64,000 nt of DNA from Flavipsychrobacter sp. (GCA_031292525.1 JARLGY010000045.1:186001-250000); one strand, 5' to 3'. Shown: positions 19,398-28,214, counted from the first letter of the stretch. Program-made: numbers and translations. Notes: generated by a model from the sequence alone, not told the origin.

Positions 19398-20681
19398 CTA
19401 AAGCTGCTCTACAAACGTAAAATTGCCGGTGGGGTAATTAACCTGAGATCCCGCATCCCCGTTAACACTCACTGTTATCAATTTGCCGTTGTCATAGAAC
19501 ACTTTTACGGGGTTGCCCACTGTAGCATATTTCTTGCCCGCTTGGTAGTTGCTCATATTATACGCCTGTATCGATGGCGCTGTCGTAGCCGCGTATATGA
19601 TGCCTCCTGCGTCATCAATGGCAAAGCCGAAATAGTTGAGGGTACCACGTGGCAAAGAAACAACTGTGGTCATAGTGCTGTCAATGATCTGGCCATTGCC
19701 AAGTAGCACGTGGCTGGCATCTGCATAAACAGCCAGGGGGGTGGATACCCCGGAAGACGCTGTTGAAATATTTCTGTATCCGGAAATAAATTTTCCTTGG
19801 GCATCATATCTCAGGTGCATCAGGTAGCCAGACTCGTGAACAGCATATAGCTCAGTATTTGTACCGGGCACAAGCGCCATACGTGGGGAATTGTAATAGT
19901 ACGAGGCCTGCGTAACGGGGGTTAATGTCGCGCGGTCGTAAACAGTGACATTGTAGGTGTAAGAATAGCTGGCTGTAGAAGTTACGAACAGTTTGCCGTT
20001 GTTATTGGCTACATAATAGGCTGCGGTACCAACATTTACCTGGTTTATCTGTGTAAGCGTAGCAGCATCATAGATAAATACCCAGCCATCGTTGCGCGGC
20101 ACATAAAGCTCCAACTTGCCATTATACATGGCAAGGTCGCAGGCACCGATGGTCGCATTGCTGTTCAATGTCCTTACAAACTTTGCTGATGCCAGATCAT
20201 AGACCGAAATCATGCCCGCCGAACTGTAAACGTAAAGTTGCTTGTTATTCCTGTCATACAAAGCATCCGTTGCCGCCATGGCAGCGAAGTCAATATCTGT
20301 CCTCATATAGGTTTCCTTGTTGCTCTGTACATTAGCCGATTGGTAATTTGTTGAGGTTACATATGCGATCACATAATATTGTACATATGGGTTCAGCACC
20401 AGGGTGTCTGTGTACGAAGTGACGGTTTTGTCAATATTGATATATTTTACAGAACCGTAGTTGCCAAGGTTCACAGTATCCAGTATTCTTACTATGGCAT
20501 AGCTCACCAACGAGCTGTTATCCAATTTCGACCATTCCAGCTTCACCAGGTTTCCCTGTATGGTAAGAGGTTTTAAAGTCATAACTGTCGTGGGGCTTAT
20601 GTCATTGACCTTGTTCTTCTTACATGCTGTTGTAAAAAATAAAAGAGCACATAGCAGTGCCAAAAGCGGTCTTCCGTTCAT
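19398..20681 (-). CDS. Lipoprotein with FnIII-like and beta-propeller-like regions (paralogue 2)
   Basis: This has exactly the same length (427 residues) and architecture as the gene at 17971: lipobox TTAC then KKN, an FnIII-like segment (IQGNLVKLEWSKLDNSSLVSYAIVRI), and a propeller-like remainder. Long runs are identical between the copies, such as KLELYVPRNDGWVFIYDAATLTQI, split here by family variation elsewhere. Divergence is concentrated in the C-terminal half, around the segment after TLTPVTQ. The two ends are best conserved, both finishing YPxGNFTFVEQL. It is a tandem duplication, and about 80 bp of the upstream region was copied too. Confidence 0.75.
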   Translation of the reverse strand: MNGRPLLALLCALLFFTTACKKNKVNDISPTTVMTLKPLTIQGNLVKLEWSKLDNSSLVSYAIVRILDTVNLGNYGSVKYINIDKTVTSYTDTLVLNPYVQYYVIAYVTSTNYQSANVQSNKETYMRTDIDFAAMAATDALYDRNNKQLYVYSSAGMISVYDLASAKFVRTLNSNATIGACDLAMYNGKLELYVPRNDGWVFIYDAATLTQINQVNVGTAAYYVANNNGKLFVTSTASYSYTYNVTVYDRATLTPVTQASYYYNSPRMALVPGTNTELYAVHESGYLMHLRYDAQGKFISGYRNISTASSGVSTPLAVYADASHVLLGNGQIIDSTMTTVVSLPRGTLNYFGFAIDDAGGIIYAATTAPSIQAYNMSNYQAGKKYATVGNPVKVFYDNGKLITVSVNGDAGSQVNYPTGNFTFVEQL

Positions 20682-20950
20682 CTTCTAAACTATTTATAGT
20701 GTCTTAGGACGGGCAAAACTATGAAAAGCCCTTCATATGCAAGCAGCCAGCAAAAAAGATAATAGATAAATTATGAAGATGTCCAAAAGCAAACGAGGAT
20801 GTCTCAACAGCATGAGATAGCCCCCCTTTATTCGGGCACCACGGCACCTATTATCGCATCCCACATATTAATTAAAGACAATATAACTAATAACAAACAT
20901 TGATTATTGAAAATAATACACCGCAGCTAAAAGCAACAAGATTAAAAAGC
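20682..20950. other. Intergenic stretch between the lipoprotein pair and tRNA-Gln
   Basis: The first 80-90 bp resemble the region upstream of the other lipoprotein (shared TTTATAGTGT, CTATGAAA and AGCAAAAAAGATAAT), so they probably hold the promoter and leader of the 19398 gene. Nothing else is recognisable. Confidence 0.4.
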
Positions 20951-20975
20951 AAAACCCGCGCTCTCGCGCGGGTTT
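20950..20975 (-). terminator. Terminator of tRNA-Gln
   Basis: A perfect 10-bp GC-rich stem (20952-20961 with 20966-20975), loop TCTC, is followed on the minus strand by TTGCTTTTTAA. It lies just past the tRNA 3' end. Confidence 0.8.
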
Positions 20976-20982
20976 CATTCAG

Positions 20983-21053
20983 TAGTCCCGACTGGATTCG
21001 AACCAGGACAAACAGTACCAAAAACTGTTGTGCTACCGTTACACCACAGGACT
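20983..21053 (-). tRNA. tRNA-Gln (anticodon TTG)
   Basis: A 71-nt cloverleaf on the minus strand. The acceptor stem pairs AGTCCTG (21047-21053) with CGGGACT (20984-20990), with discriminator A at 20983. The D arm holds GGTGTAACGGTAGCAC. The anticodon stem ACAGT/ACTGT encloses the 7-nt loop TTTTGGT, giving anticodon TTG. The T arm has GGTTCGAATCC. The 3' CCA is not encoded and must be added by the CCA enzyme. A terminator follows closely, so it is a single tRNA unit. Confidence 0.93.
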
Positions 21054-21200
21054 AAACCTGTTTTGGAGTTGCAAAGGTAATGAGCTAGAACAAAAAGTCA
21101 AAACTTTTCTAAAAAAAGTTTTACCCGCTCTGTGGTTAATTATTACGCCTTTTTTACTCAGTTACTCATTCTTCAATTCTGTAAAATCAGCTTATTCAGG

Positions 21201-21208
21201 TAGCTTTG
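21201..21208 (+). promoter_or_regulatory. Candidate -7 box for mrdA
   Basis: TAGCTTTG fits the TAnnTTTG consensus and lies 30 nt before the mrdA ATG. The expected -33 TTTG is only weakly present (TCTG-like at 21178-21181). Confidence 0.4.
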
Positions 21209-21238
21209 CAATGTATCCTTTTCAAATTTTAATTACCC

Positions 21239-23257
21239 ATGTCTAATACGGCGAACTCGCGCCAGTATGTTATCAGTTTCATATTTATAGGTATAGCCTC
21301 AGTTATACTTTTACGGTTGTTTTTTTTACAACTGTTTGAGGATAAATACAAGGTTATGGCTAATGACATTGCCATATACAGAAAAGTAGTTTACCCTCCA
21401 CGCGGTATTGTCTACGATAGAAAGAATAGAGTAATGCTCTATAACCAGGTTGTTTACGACTTGATGGTGACCCCCAACAACGTGCCTAAAGTTTTTGACA
21501 CAGTACAGTTTTGCAATGCATTGGGTATAGACAAAGATACCTATGGCAAGTTGCTGAACCGTATTAGGGTACGTAACGGTGGTATGCGCCAGGGACCTTA
21601 TATGGAAGAACTTACTTCTGAACAGACTGCTCGCTTCCAGGAAAACGCTTACATCTTCCCAGGCTACGAGCTTGTGGAACGGAACATAAGAGCATATCCA
21701 AGTGCCAGTGCGGGTATAATTCTTGGCTATGTAGGTGAGGTATCTCCAGAAATGCTTAAAACAAGTCGTTATGCCTCATACCAACAGGGCGACTACCTGG
21801 GCATGAACGGTCTTGAACGCAGTTACGAAGAAGTGTTGCGCGGACAGCGCGGTGTACACTTCCTTGAGCGTGATAACTTCAACCGTCCACGCGAACCTTT
21901 TAAAGGTGGTACATTAGATACCCAGGAAGTCGCAGGTAAAAGTTTACAACTATATACCGATGCAGAATTACAGGCATATGCCGAAAAACTGATGCAGAAT
22001 AAGATCGGTAGTGTAGTAGCTATAGATCCTAAAACAGGTGGGATATTGGCTATGGTCAGCAGCCCCAGTTACGATCCCAACTTGCTACGGGGCCGAGATA
22101 GAGCTAAAAACTTTTCAAACCTGTACAAAAACGCTACTCACCCCTTATTTAATAGGGCCATGCAGGCTACTTACCAGCCGGGCTCCACCATAAAGCCTAT
22201 GACGGGACTTGTAGCGCTAAGTGTGGGTGCCATTGTCCCTTCTTTCGGGTTGGCCTGTTTTGGTCATTATAACCTTTGCGGCAGGCCTATAGCTTGTGAA
22301 CATCATGATGCTGGCCACGCAGCTAACTTCAGGTTGGCGTTGGCACACTCCTGCAACTCTTATTTCTGTCACATATTCCGTCTCACTTGCGATAACCCTA
22401 AAGCTGGTGGTGTAAAAAAAGGGCTGCAAATGTGGCATGACTACTTCTCTTCTTTCGGATACGGACATGCCACTGGCGTGGATCTGCCTTTTGAAGGCAA
22501 AGGCCTGCTTCCCGATTCCAGCTACTACAACAATAGATATCATAACGTATGGAACTCATGCACAGTAGTATTTGTAGGTATGGGACAAGGTGAGTTGGCG
22601 CTCACTCCTTTGCAGATGGTTAATGGTATGTGTATCATTGCCAATAAAGGCTATTACTATACTCCCCACTTCGTAAAATCTATCGGCAACAACGAGAAAG
22701 ATACATTGCTGAAACCATACTTAAAAAAGCATATTGTTACCAGCGTTTCTGATACTACTTTCTCTGTTATACAACAAGCCATGCAGGATGTGGTAGAAAG
22801 TGGTACTGCCATTGGTGCTAAAATAGATGGCATCACCATTTGCGCAAAAACAGGTACAGCAGAAAACAAAGCCATTGTAGGCGGGGTAGCTATAAAAATG
22901 GCCAACCACTCCATGTTCGTTGCGTTTGCACCACGCGAGAATCCTAAGATAGCTATTGCGGTAGCTATTGAAAATGCCGGCTTCGGCGCTACATGGGCTG
23001 CTCCTATAGCCAGTTTGCTCATAGAAAAGTATTTGCGTGACAGTGTCTCTGTAAAACGCAAGGTTATGGAAGACAAAATGATAAATGCGCACCTGATCAA
23101 TAAATATGTCTATTCCATAGACTCCGTTCAGCGCATGCACTTCCAGGAAGCATACAAAGCAAAAATGGAAAAGAAAATGCTGGAAGCAAGTAGCAAGCAT
23201 TATACTGATTCTGTAATGTTGAGCAGATGGATCAGAAATCAATTAGGAAATAAATAA
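21239..23257 (+). CDS. mrdA: Penicillin-binding protein 2 (elongasome transpeptidase)
   Basis: A 672-residue class B PBP that cross-links peptidoglycan during cell elongation. One N-terminal membrane segment (VISFIFIGIASVILLRLFFL) anchors it in the inner membrane. The dimerisation/pedestal region begins at PPRGIVYDRKNRVML. The transpeptidase motifs are S316-T-I-K319 in YQPGSTIKPM, SCNSYF, and K537-T-G in CAKTGTAEN. It is 18 nt upstream of rodA, its glycosyltransferase partner, and clearly in one operon with it. The mreBCD genes that usually precede it are not here; tRNA-Gln is upstream instead. Confidence 0.96.
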   Translation: MSNTANSRQYVISFIFIGIASVILLRLFFLQLFEDKYKVMANDIAIYRKVVYPPRGIVYDRKNRVMLYNQVVYDLMVTPNNVPKVFDTVQFCNALGIDKDTYGKLLNRIRVRNGGMRQGPYMEELTSEQTARFQENAYIFPGYELVERNIRAYPSASAGIILGYVGEVSPEMLKTSRYASYQQGDYLGMNGLERSYEEVLRGQRGVHFLERDNFNRPREPFKGGTLDTQEVAGKSLQLYTDAELQAYAEKLMQNKIGSVVAIDPKTGGILAMVSSPSYDPNLLRGRDRAKNFSNLYKNATHPLFNRAMQATYQPGSTIKPMTGLVALSVGAIVPSFGLACFGHYNLCGRPIACEHHDAGHAANFRLALAHSCNSYFCHIFRLTCDNPKAGGVKKGLQMWHDYFSSFGYGHATGVDLPFEGKGLLPDSSYYNNRYHNVWNSCTVVFVGMGQGELALTPLQMVNGMCIIANKGYYYTPHFVKSIGNNEKDTLLKPYLKKHIVTSVSDTTFSVIQQAMQDVVESGTAIGAKIDGITICAKTGTAENKAIVGGVAIKMANHSMFVAFAPRENPKIAIAVAIENAGFGATWAAPIASLLIEKYLRDSVSVKRKVMEDKMINAHLINKYVYSIDSVQRMHFQEAYKAKMEKKMLEASSKHYTDSVMLSRWIRNQLGNK

Positions 23258-23275
23258 TACAGGAAAGGCAAAAAT

Positions 23276-24613
23276 ATGGGGGCTTTACGAAAATCATTAT
23301 TTAACAGGTTAGATGGCATTACAATTCTACTTTACATGACGCTTGTCACTATAGGATTGTTTACTATTTTTTCTGTAGAGCACCGCAGTACAGACCCTAC
23401 CATTTTCATTATGAGCAAAACCTATATGAAACAGGTCATGTTCTTCGGCATTGCGCTATTCATAGGTCTTATCATCATACTTACCGAAAGCAAGTTTTTC
23501 TCCTCATTTGCCTTTCTTTTTTATACAATGGGGCTGTTTATTCTGTTCATCACCATTTTTGCCGGGGTCGATGTTAAGGGGTCACGCTCTTGGCTTGGTG
23601 TAGGAAGTTTCCGTTTTCAACCGGGTGAGGTTTGCAAAATATTTACAGCCTTAGCTCTGGCTAAATTTTTATCCCTACCAGAAACAAATTTTAAAACACT
23701 TAAGCATAGGTTGGTAGGTGTTGCAATAGTACTTGTGCCCGCCGCTATGATCATATTGCAGAAAGAGACAGGCCTGGCACTGGTATATTTCTGCTTTTTC
23801 CTGGTTATGTACCGCGAGGGGTTGCCCAATTCTGTACTTATTGTCGGCTTTTCAACTGTTGCACTTGTACTGGCCACTTTACTTGTCGATCGTAAAGTAT
23901 TGTTTATCGTCCTTACTGCTGTGGCCCTCATCATTGGCTTTTTGCTGCGCAATAACTTAAGGAGAAATGTTGTCGGCATCATACTGCTTGTAGGTATATG
24001 GGGCACCAGCATGTTGTTCAGCCAGGTAGCAGTGCCTTTCATATTCAAGCATGTGCTCGAAAAGCACCAGATCGACCGCATATTTTCAACAATTGGTATG
24101 GACGTTCCCGACGCATACAACAAAGCTGCTAAAGGAAACGAAGATGAAGATGATGGTGGTAAAAAGGTAAATAGCTCTGACTATAACGTAAAGCAATCCA
24201 AAATAGCTATAGGTTCAGGTGGTTTCTGGGGCAAGGGGTTTCTAAATGGCACTTCTACAAAAAACGAGTTTGTACCAGAGCAAAATACCGACTTCATCTT
24301 TTGTGCTATAGGCGAGCAGTTTGGCTTTCTGGGAAGTCTTGTACTTATTGGCTTATATGTTACGCTGATGATGCGGATTATTTTTATTGCTGAGCGGCAG
24401 CGATCTTCATTTACCCGTATCTATGCCTATTGTGTGGCTTCTATTTTGTTCTTTCACTTTGCGGTAAATATATCCATGACTATCGGCTTAGCACCGGTAA
24501 TAGGCATTACCCTGCCCTTCCTCAGCTATGGTGGATCATCATTGTTATCTTTCAGTGTCCTTATTTTCATTTTGATCCGTCTGGATGCCGATCGACAGGT
24601 ATTGATACGCTAA
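23276..24613 (+). CDS. rodA: Peptidoglycan glycosyltransferase RodA
   Basis: A 445-residue polytopic SEDS protein that polymerises glycan strands from lipid II with PBP2. Typical SEDS motifs are KGSRSWLGVGSFRFQPGEVCKI, FLQ-like ILQKETGLALVYF, SKIAIGSGGFWGKGFLNGTSTKNEFVPEQNTDFIF and the C-terminal GITLPFLSYGGSSLLS. About ten membrane segments can be counted. An acidic insert (KGNEDEDDGGKK, near residue 286) lies in the large loop before the SKIAIGSGG motif and is unusually charged. It is cotranscribed with mrdA. Confidence 0.95.
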   Translation: MGALRKSLFNRLDGITILLYMTLVTIGLFTIFSVEHRSTDPTIFIMSKTYMKQVMFFGIALFIGLIIILTESKFFSSFAFLFYTMGLFILFITIFAGVDVKGSRSWLGVGSFRFQPGEVCKIFTALALAKFLSLPETNFKTLKHRLVGVAIVLVPAAMIILQKETGLALVYFCFFLVMYREGLPNSVLIVGFSTVALVLATLLVDRKVLFIVLTAVALIIGFLLRNNLRRNVVGIILLVGIWGTSMLFSQVAVPFIFKHVLEKHQIDRIFSTIGMDVPDAYNKAAKGNEDEDDGGKKVNSSDYNVKQSKIAIGSGGFWGKGFLNGTSTKNEFVPEQNTDFIFCAIGEQFGFLGSLVLIGLYVTLMMRIIFIAERQRSSFTRIYAYCVASILFFHFAVNISMTIGLAPVIGITLPFLSYGGSSLLSFSVLIFILIRLDADRQVLIR

Positions 24614-24624
24614 CTTTACAGATT

Positions 24625-25371
24625 ATGGCTCAGATTTTCCCTTTATCAGAAGGCTCTTTTACTGTCGGGCACGACAAGCGCTTCGTCCCTTTCAACCTTG
24701 ATGAGGATATTCTTACCGATCGCACAACAGGTTCTCTTTTAGTTGAAGTGCAGCCTTTTCTTGTAGTTACAGCCAAAGATGTCATCATTTTCGACTCTGG
24801 CCTTGGCTTTCATAACGCAGAAGGCGTGCCGCAAATACATGAAAATATTCGCCAGTATGGCTATGAGCCTGCTCAGGTAACTAAAGTGTTAATGTCGCAT
24901 CTCCACAAAGACCATGCAGGTGGTTTGGTCTATATGTCTGACAACGGTGTTGTAAATACTACATTTCCAAACGCAGATTATTATATTTATAGAGCGGAAG
25001 CTGACTATGCCCTGCAACATAACGGCTCATCATATGTTGCATCAGATTTCGAACCTTTATTGGCCACAACACAAGTAAAATGGTTGGATGGAGAACAGGG
25101 AGATATTGATGGATATATACATTTCACACACTCAGGTGGTCACTGCCCCCAACACATCGTATTCCTTATAAATGATGGTGGAGATAAAGTGTTTTACGGC
25201 GGTGATGAGGCACCCCAGCTAAAACAAATGATAATGAAGTACATCGCCAAGTACGACAACGATGGCAAAAAAGCAATGGAACTACGTGCCCAATATCTGG
25301 AAGAGGGTAAACGCGAAGGCTGGCAGTTTTTATTCTACCACGATATAAAAACACCTGTAAACCGTTTTTAA
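24625..25371 (+). CDS. MBL-fold metallo-hydrolase
   Basis: A 248-residue metallo-beta-lactamase-fold protein. The metal-binding motif is H92-x-H94-x-D96-H97 (SHLHKDHAGG), a second-site histidine lies in HFTHSGGHCPQH, and the aspartate in FYGGDEAP. It is a hydrolase of unknown substrate; the fold covers lactonases, thioesterases and others. The frame extends upstream into rodA, but the ATG at 24625 (MAQIFPLSEGSF) is 11 nt past the rodA stop and fits. It is probably the last gene of the mrdA-rodA operon, convergent with the Spy-like gene. Confidence 0.88.
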   Translation: MAQIFPLSEGSFTVGHDKRFVPFNLDEDILTDRTTGSLLVEVQPFLVVTAKDVIIFDSGLGFHNAEGVPQIHENIRQYGYEPAQVTKVLMSHLHKDHAGGLVYMSDNGVVNTTFPNADYYIYRAEADYALQHNGSSYVASDFEPLLATTQVKWLDGEQGDIDGYIHFTHSGGHCPQHIVFLINDGGDKVFYGGDEAPQLKQMIMKYIAKYDNDGKKAMELRAQYLEEGKREGWQFLFYHDIKTPVNRF

Positions 25372-25386
25372 AGATAACCGTGCAAT

Positions 25387-25881
25387 CTATCGGCCGTCAT
25401 GAACCTTCCACATAACACCGTCATTACCATTGTGCTTGTCTTTCAGGCGTTGCATTAGCATAATATTAAAGTCATGTTCGGCTTTAAAAAGATTGGCAAG
25501 TTGCTGGGGAGTTAATACGTTAAGGAACTGGTCTCTGTATTTTCTTTTCAGATCAACAGAGGCCGCCTGGAAGTCCAGATTATCATCAAAGAACTGGCGC
25601 GATACGTGATCATCATTTTTATCCACCCCTTTATATTTCTCAAAGTAACTCTTTCTAAGTGCTTTGAGTTCTTTCTCATAACTGCTGTAAACTGGCCAAA
25701 ACACCTGCGATTGTTGCGAAGTTAAGTTCAGCCTGTCTGTTATATAGGCTACTTTGATAGAATGTATATGTTCCAACGTGGCATGTTTATCATCCCTATC
25801 CTGGGCATACATCGTGCTATTTGCAAAAAATATTAAAGAAGTGACAAGGGAAACTAACCATTTTATTTTCGCGCTATTCAT
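25387..25881 (-). CDS. Spy/CpxP-like periplasmic protein
   Basis: A 164-residue exported protein with signal peptide (WLVSLVTSLIFFANSTMYAQ). The mature part is helical and charged, with LT-x2-Q motifs (LNLTSQQSQVFWPVYSSYEKEL and LNVLTPQQLANLFKAEHDF) as in the Spy/CpxP family of envelope chaperones and sensors. It is the third gene of a sigma factor/anti-sigma-like/Spy-like set, with 1 nt between it and the upstream gene. By context it would sense or buffer envelope stress for the ECF system; that is inference. Confidence 0.75.
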   Translation of the reverse strand: MNSAKIKWLVSLVTSLIFFANSTMYAQDRDDKHATLEHIHSIKVAYITDRLNLTSQQSQVFWPVYSSYEKELKALRKSYFEKYKGVDKNDDHVSRQFFDDNLDFQAASVDLKRKYRDQFLNVLTPQQLANLFKAEHDFNIMLMQRLKDKHNGNDGVMWKVHDGR

Positions 25882-25882
25882 A

Positions 25883-26548
25883 TTAATTTATATTATATTC
25901 AGTCTTCAAACCTGTTTCATCCAGATATTGCTCTATATCACTTTTATCCAATTTACCTATTGCATTTACTACTGTAACATCCGTACTAGCAACTGGTATT
26001 GACGCTTCAGCATCTACATCATTCAGATTTTGATGCACATATTCCTGCACAGATTTTACAGGTACTGACGCCAATTGTTTTTCAGGGCTTAGGTGTTTAT
26101 GCATTTCATATTTATACCCGCCTATGCCAACGGCCACCAGGAATATAGCTGCTATAGCTTGTCGCATCCATCTGCGTGGCACAAAAGTTATAGTTCTGCT
26201 TGCTCCCACTGGCTTATTTACTTGTGTCAATATAGCTTTAGATACACTTTCAAAATATCCTTGCGGCACGGTAAATGGCATCTCTTTGGAACCTTTAAAC
26301 TCAATACTTTCCATTTTAGCAGTTTCAAGTATCTGCTGCGGAAAAGCTTCAAAAAATCCATTAGGCACAGCAAAAGGCATCTTGTTGCTACCGGCTACCA
26401 ATTCATCACTAACCGTATAAACAGATATCTCTTTTATGTTCGACTCAAAGTAACCCGAAGGCACTTCATAGGGCATTGCACGCGACATATCAGCCAGCGG
26501 ACTACCCCACTCCTTTAATTCCCCCAGTATGTCATTCTCCTTTTTCAT
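25883..26548 (-). CDS. Single-pass membrane anti-sigma-like protein with VPxGYFE repeats
   Basis: A 222-residue product (221 from the ATG). Before the single membrane segment (AIAAIFLVAVGIGGY, near residues 133-147) there are three spaced copies of MPFxVPxGYFE (MPYEVPSGYFES, MPFAVPNGFFEA, MPFTVPQGYFES). The C-terminal domain is acidic. The topology, cytosolic N-terminal repeats and periplasmic C-terminus, suits an anti-sigma factor, and it sits directly after the ECF sigma gene. No classical zinc-binding anti-sigma motif is present. A GTG at 26551 precedes the ATG at 26548; I took the ATG. Confidence 0.7.
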   Translation of the reverse strand: MKKENDILGELKEWGSPLADMSRAMPYEVPSGYFESNIKEISVYTVSDELVAGSNKMPFAVPNGFFEAFPQQILETAKMESIEFKGSKEMPFTVPQGYFESVSKAILTQVNKPVGASRTITFVPRRWMRQAIAAIFLVAVGIGGYKYEMHKHLSPEKQLASVPVKSVQEYVHQNLNDVDAEASIPVASTDVTVVNAIGKLDKSDIEQYLDETGLKTEYNIN

Positions 26549-26580
26549 CACTTGTTTGACTATTATAAACCTTCTTAAGT

Positions 26581-27135
26581 TTAACTGTTGATCATATAAG
26601 CCTCTACCTTTTTAACAGCATGGTGGTAACTGGCCTTTAGTGCGCCTACAGATGTATCTAATACTGAAGACATTTCCTCGTATGGCATCTCATCGTAGTA
26701 TCGCAGATTAAATACCACTCTTTGTTTCTCTGGCAATGCCTGTATAGCTTGCTGTAGTTTCCATTCTATTTTATTAGCATCAAAACCTTTCTGCTCCACC
26801 AGCTTCTCTGCAAACACATTATCTTCTATAGATACTGTACTTCTTTTCTTTTTACTGGCTATCCAGGTCAGCGTTTCATTTGTGGCTATCCGGTACAGCC
26901 ATGTATACAGGTTAGACTCTTCCCTAAATTCACCCAGATTACGCCAAACCTTTATAAATACGTTCTGCAATACATCATTTGTATCCTCGTGCTCCACTAC
27001 CATCCTTCGTATATGCCAATAGATGCGCTCCTGGTATTTTTGTACCAATTGCGTAAACGCGCGTTCACGCGTGCGCTCTTCTTTAAAAAGGGTTACTAGC
27101 GCGTGGTCGTCTATTAAATCTGCCGTGTTGGCCAT
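26581..27135 (-). CDS. ECF-type RNA polymerase sigma factor
   Basis: A 184-residue sigma-70 family member with only regions 2 and 4. Region 2 is visible as FTQLVQKYQERIYWHIRRMV ... DVLQNVFIKVWRNLGEF, with the -10 recognition helix SNLYTWLYRIATNETLTWI. Region 4 is ALPEKQRVVFNLRYYDEMPYEEMSSVLDTSVGALKASYHHAVKKVE, a clear helix-turn-helix. It heads the sigma, anti-sigma-like, Spy-like set (29 nt to the next gene). Two 13-bp direct repeats sit immediately before its ATG and may be its own promoter or operator. Confidence 0.93.
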   Translation of the reverse strand: MANTADLIDDHALVTLFKEERTRERAFTQLVQKYQERIYWHIRRMVVEHEDTNDVLQNVFIKVWRNLGEFREESNLYTWLYRIATNETLTWIASKKKRSTVSIEDNVFAEKLVEQKGFDANKIEWKLQQAIQALPEKQRVVFNLRYYDEMPYEEMSSVLDTSVGALKASYHHAVKKVEAYMINS

Positions 27136-27138
27136 TTA

Positions 27139-27164
27139 GATACAAATTATAGATACAAACTATA
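27139..27164 (-). repeat. Tandem 13-bp direct repeat before the ECF sigma gene
   Basis: GATACAAATTATA (27139-27151) and GATACAAACTATA (27152-27164) differ at one base and are perfectly tandem. A weaker third version (TAGACAAAAATA) follows. The array ends 3 nt before the sigma ATG and may be a regulator site or overlapping promoter boxes. Confidence 0.5.
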
Positions 27165-27268
27165 TTATAGACAAAAATAAGCAGCTTAGGTTTAATGGAG
27201 TAGTAGTAAACAGAGCCTTTTATATAATAACTCATGTAGGTCTATTAGCAAATACACTATTGTAGATG

Positions 27269-27276
27269 TAATTTTG
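27269..27276 (+). promoter_or_regulatory. Candidate -7 box for fmt
   Basis: TAATTTTG lies 8 nt before the fmt ATG. The -33 position (TTAG at 27245-27248, 20-nt spacing) is a poor match, so a nearly leaderless transcript is possible but uncertain. Confidence 0.3.
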
Positions 27277-27284
27277 CATTCAGT

Positions 27285-28214
27285 ATGATCCCATTTACTC
27301 AATTACGCATCGTATTCTTTGGTACTCCCGATTTTGCTGTAGCATCTTTAAAGGCTTTGGTAGATGCCGGCGCCAATGTGGTGGCCGTTGTAACCGCGCC
27401 CGATAAACCTGCCGGTCGGGGTATGCAATTACAGGCATCAGCTGTTAAACAATATGCTGTAGCTCATAACCTGCTTGTTCTACAACCAGAAAAATTAAAA
27501 GCGTCTGATTTTATAGATCAGTTAACAGAATTAAAAGCAGATGTACAGGTAGTAGTTGCATTCCGTATGCTGCCCGAACAGGTATGGAATATGCCGCTGA
27601 TGGGAACTATAAATGTGCATGCATCATTGTTGCCGCAATACCGTGGTGCTGCCCCCATCAACTGGGCTATTATCAATGGCGAAACCGAAACTGGTGTAAC
27701 TACTTTCAAACTGCAGCATGCCATAGATACCGGCGATATACTCATGCAGCATACAATACCCATTTTGCCAGATGATAATGTAGGATCATTATACGAGAAA
27801 TTAATGAATGCTGGTGCCGATTTGCTCATCAGTACCATTCAGGGCATGGCCGAAGGTTCCATAAATGAACTTCCGCAAACACCAGCCGCAAATGAAAAGC
27901 ACGCACCCAAAATATTTAAAGAGCATCTGGAAATTAAATGGGACCGACCTGTGCAGGAAATAAATAATCTTATTCGTGGCCTCTCACCCTACCCCGCTGC
28001 ATTCACCCACCTCAACGGCAAGCTGATAAAAATATATAAGAGCCACTACGTGGTTGAGTTTAATGAAGAGGTCTATGGCGAATACGAGACTGATAACAAG
28101 ACATATCTGCGCTTTTCCTGCATAGATGGATGGCTATACGTTGACGAGTTGCAACAGGAAGGCAAGAAAAAGATGGATATAACCGCCTTCTTGTTGGGTT
28201 TCAGAGCACAGTAG
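27285..28214 (+). CDS. fmt: Methionyl-tRNA formyltransferase
   Basis: A 309-residue enzyme that formylates initiator Met-tRNA using 10-formyl-THF. The N-terminal formyltransferase fold begins RIVFFGTPDFAVASLKAL, and the active-site region holds INVHASLLPQYRGAAPINWAIINGETETGVT, with catalytic Asn, His and, later, Asp (AIDTGDIL). The C-terminal OB-like domain (GLSPYPAAFTHLNGKLIKIYKS) binds tRNA. Length is normal. It is divergent from the ECF sigma gene and convergent with aroQ. Confidence 0.96.
   Translation: MIPFTQLRIVFFGTPDFAVASLKALVDAGANVVAVVTAPDKPAGRGMQLQASAVKQYAVAHNLLVLQPEKLKASDFIDQLTELKADVQVVVAFRMLPEQVWNMPLMGTINVHASLLPQYRGAAPINWAIINGETETGVTTFKLQHAIDTGDILMQHTIPILPDDNVGSLYEKLMNAGADLLISTIQGMAEGSINELPQTPAANEKHAPKIFKEHLEIKWDRPVQEINNLIRGLSPYPAAFTHLNGKLIKIYKSHYVVEFNEEVYGEYETDNKTYLRFSCIDGWLYVDELQQEGKKKMDITAFLLGFRAQ

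Noticed and set aside
24430-24624. N-terminal extension of the MBL hydrolase
   Set aside because: It overlaps the 3' end of rodA in another frame and has no family similarity; the ATG at 24625 suits the family.
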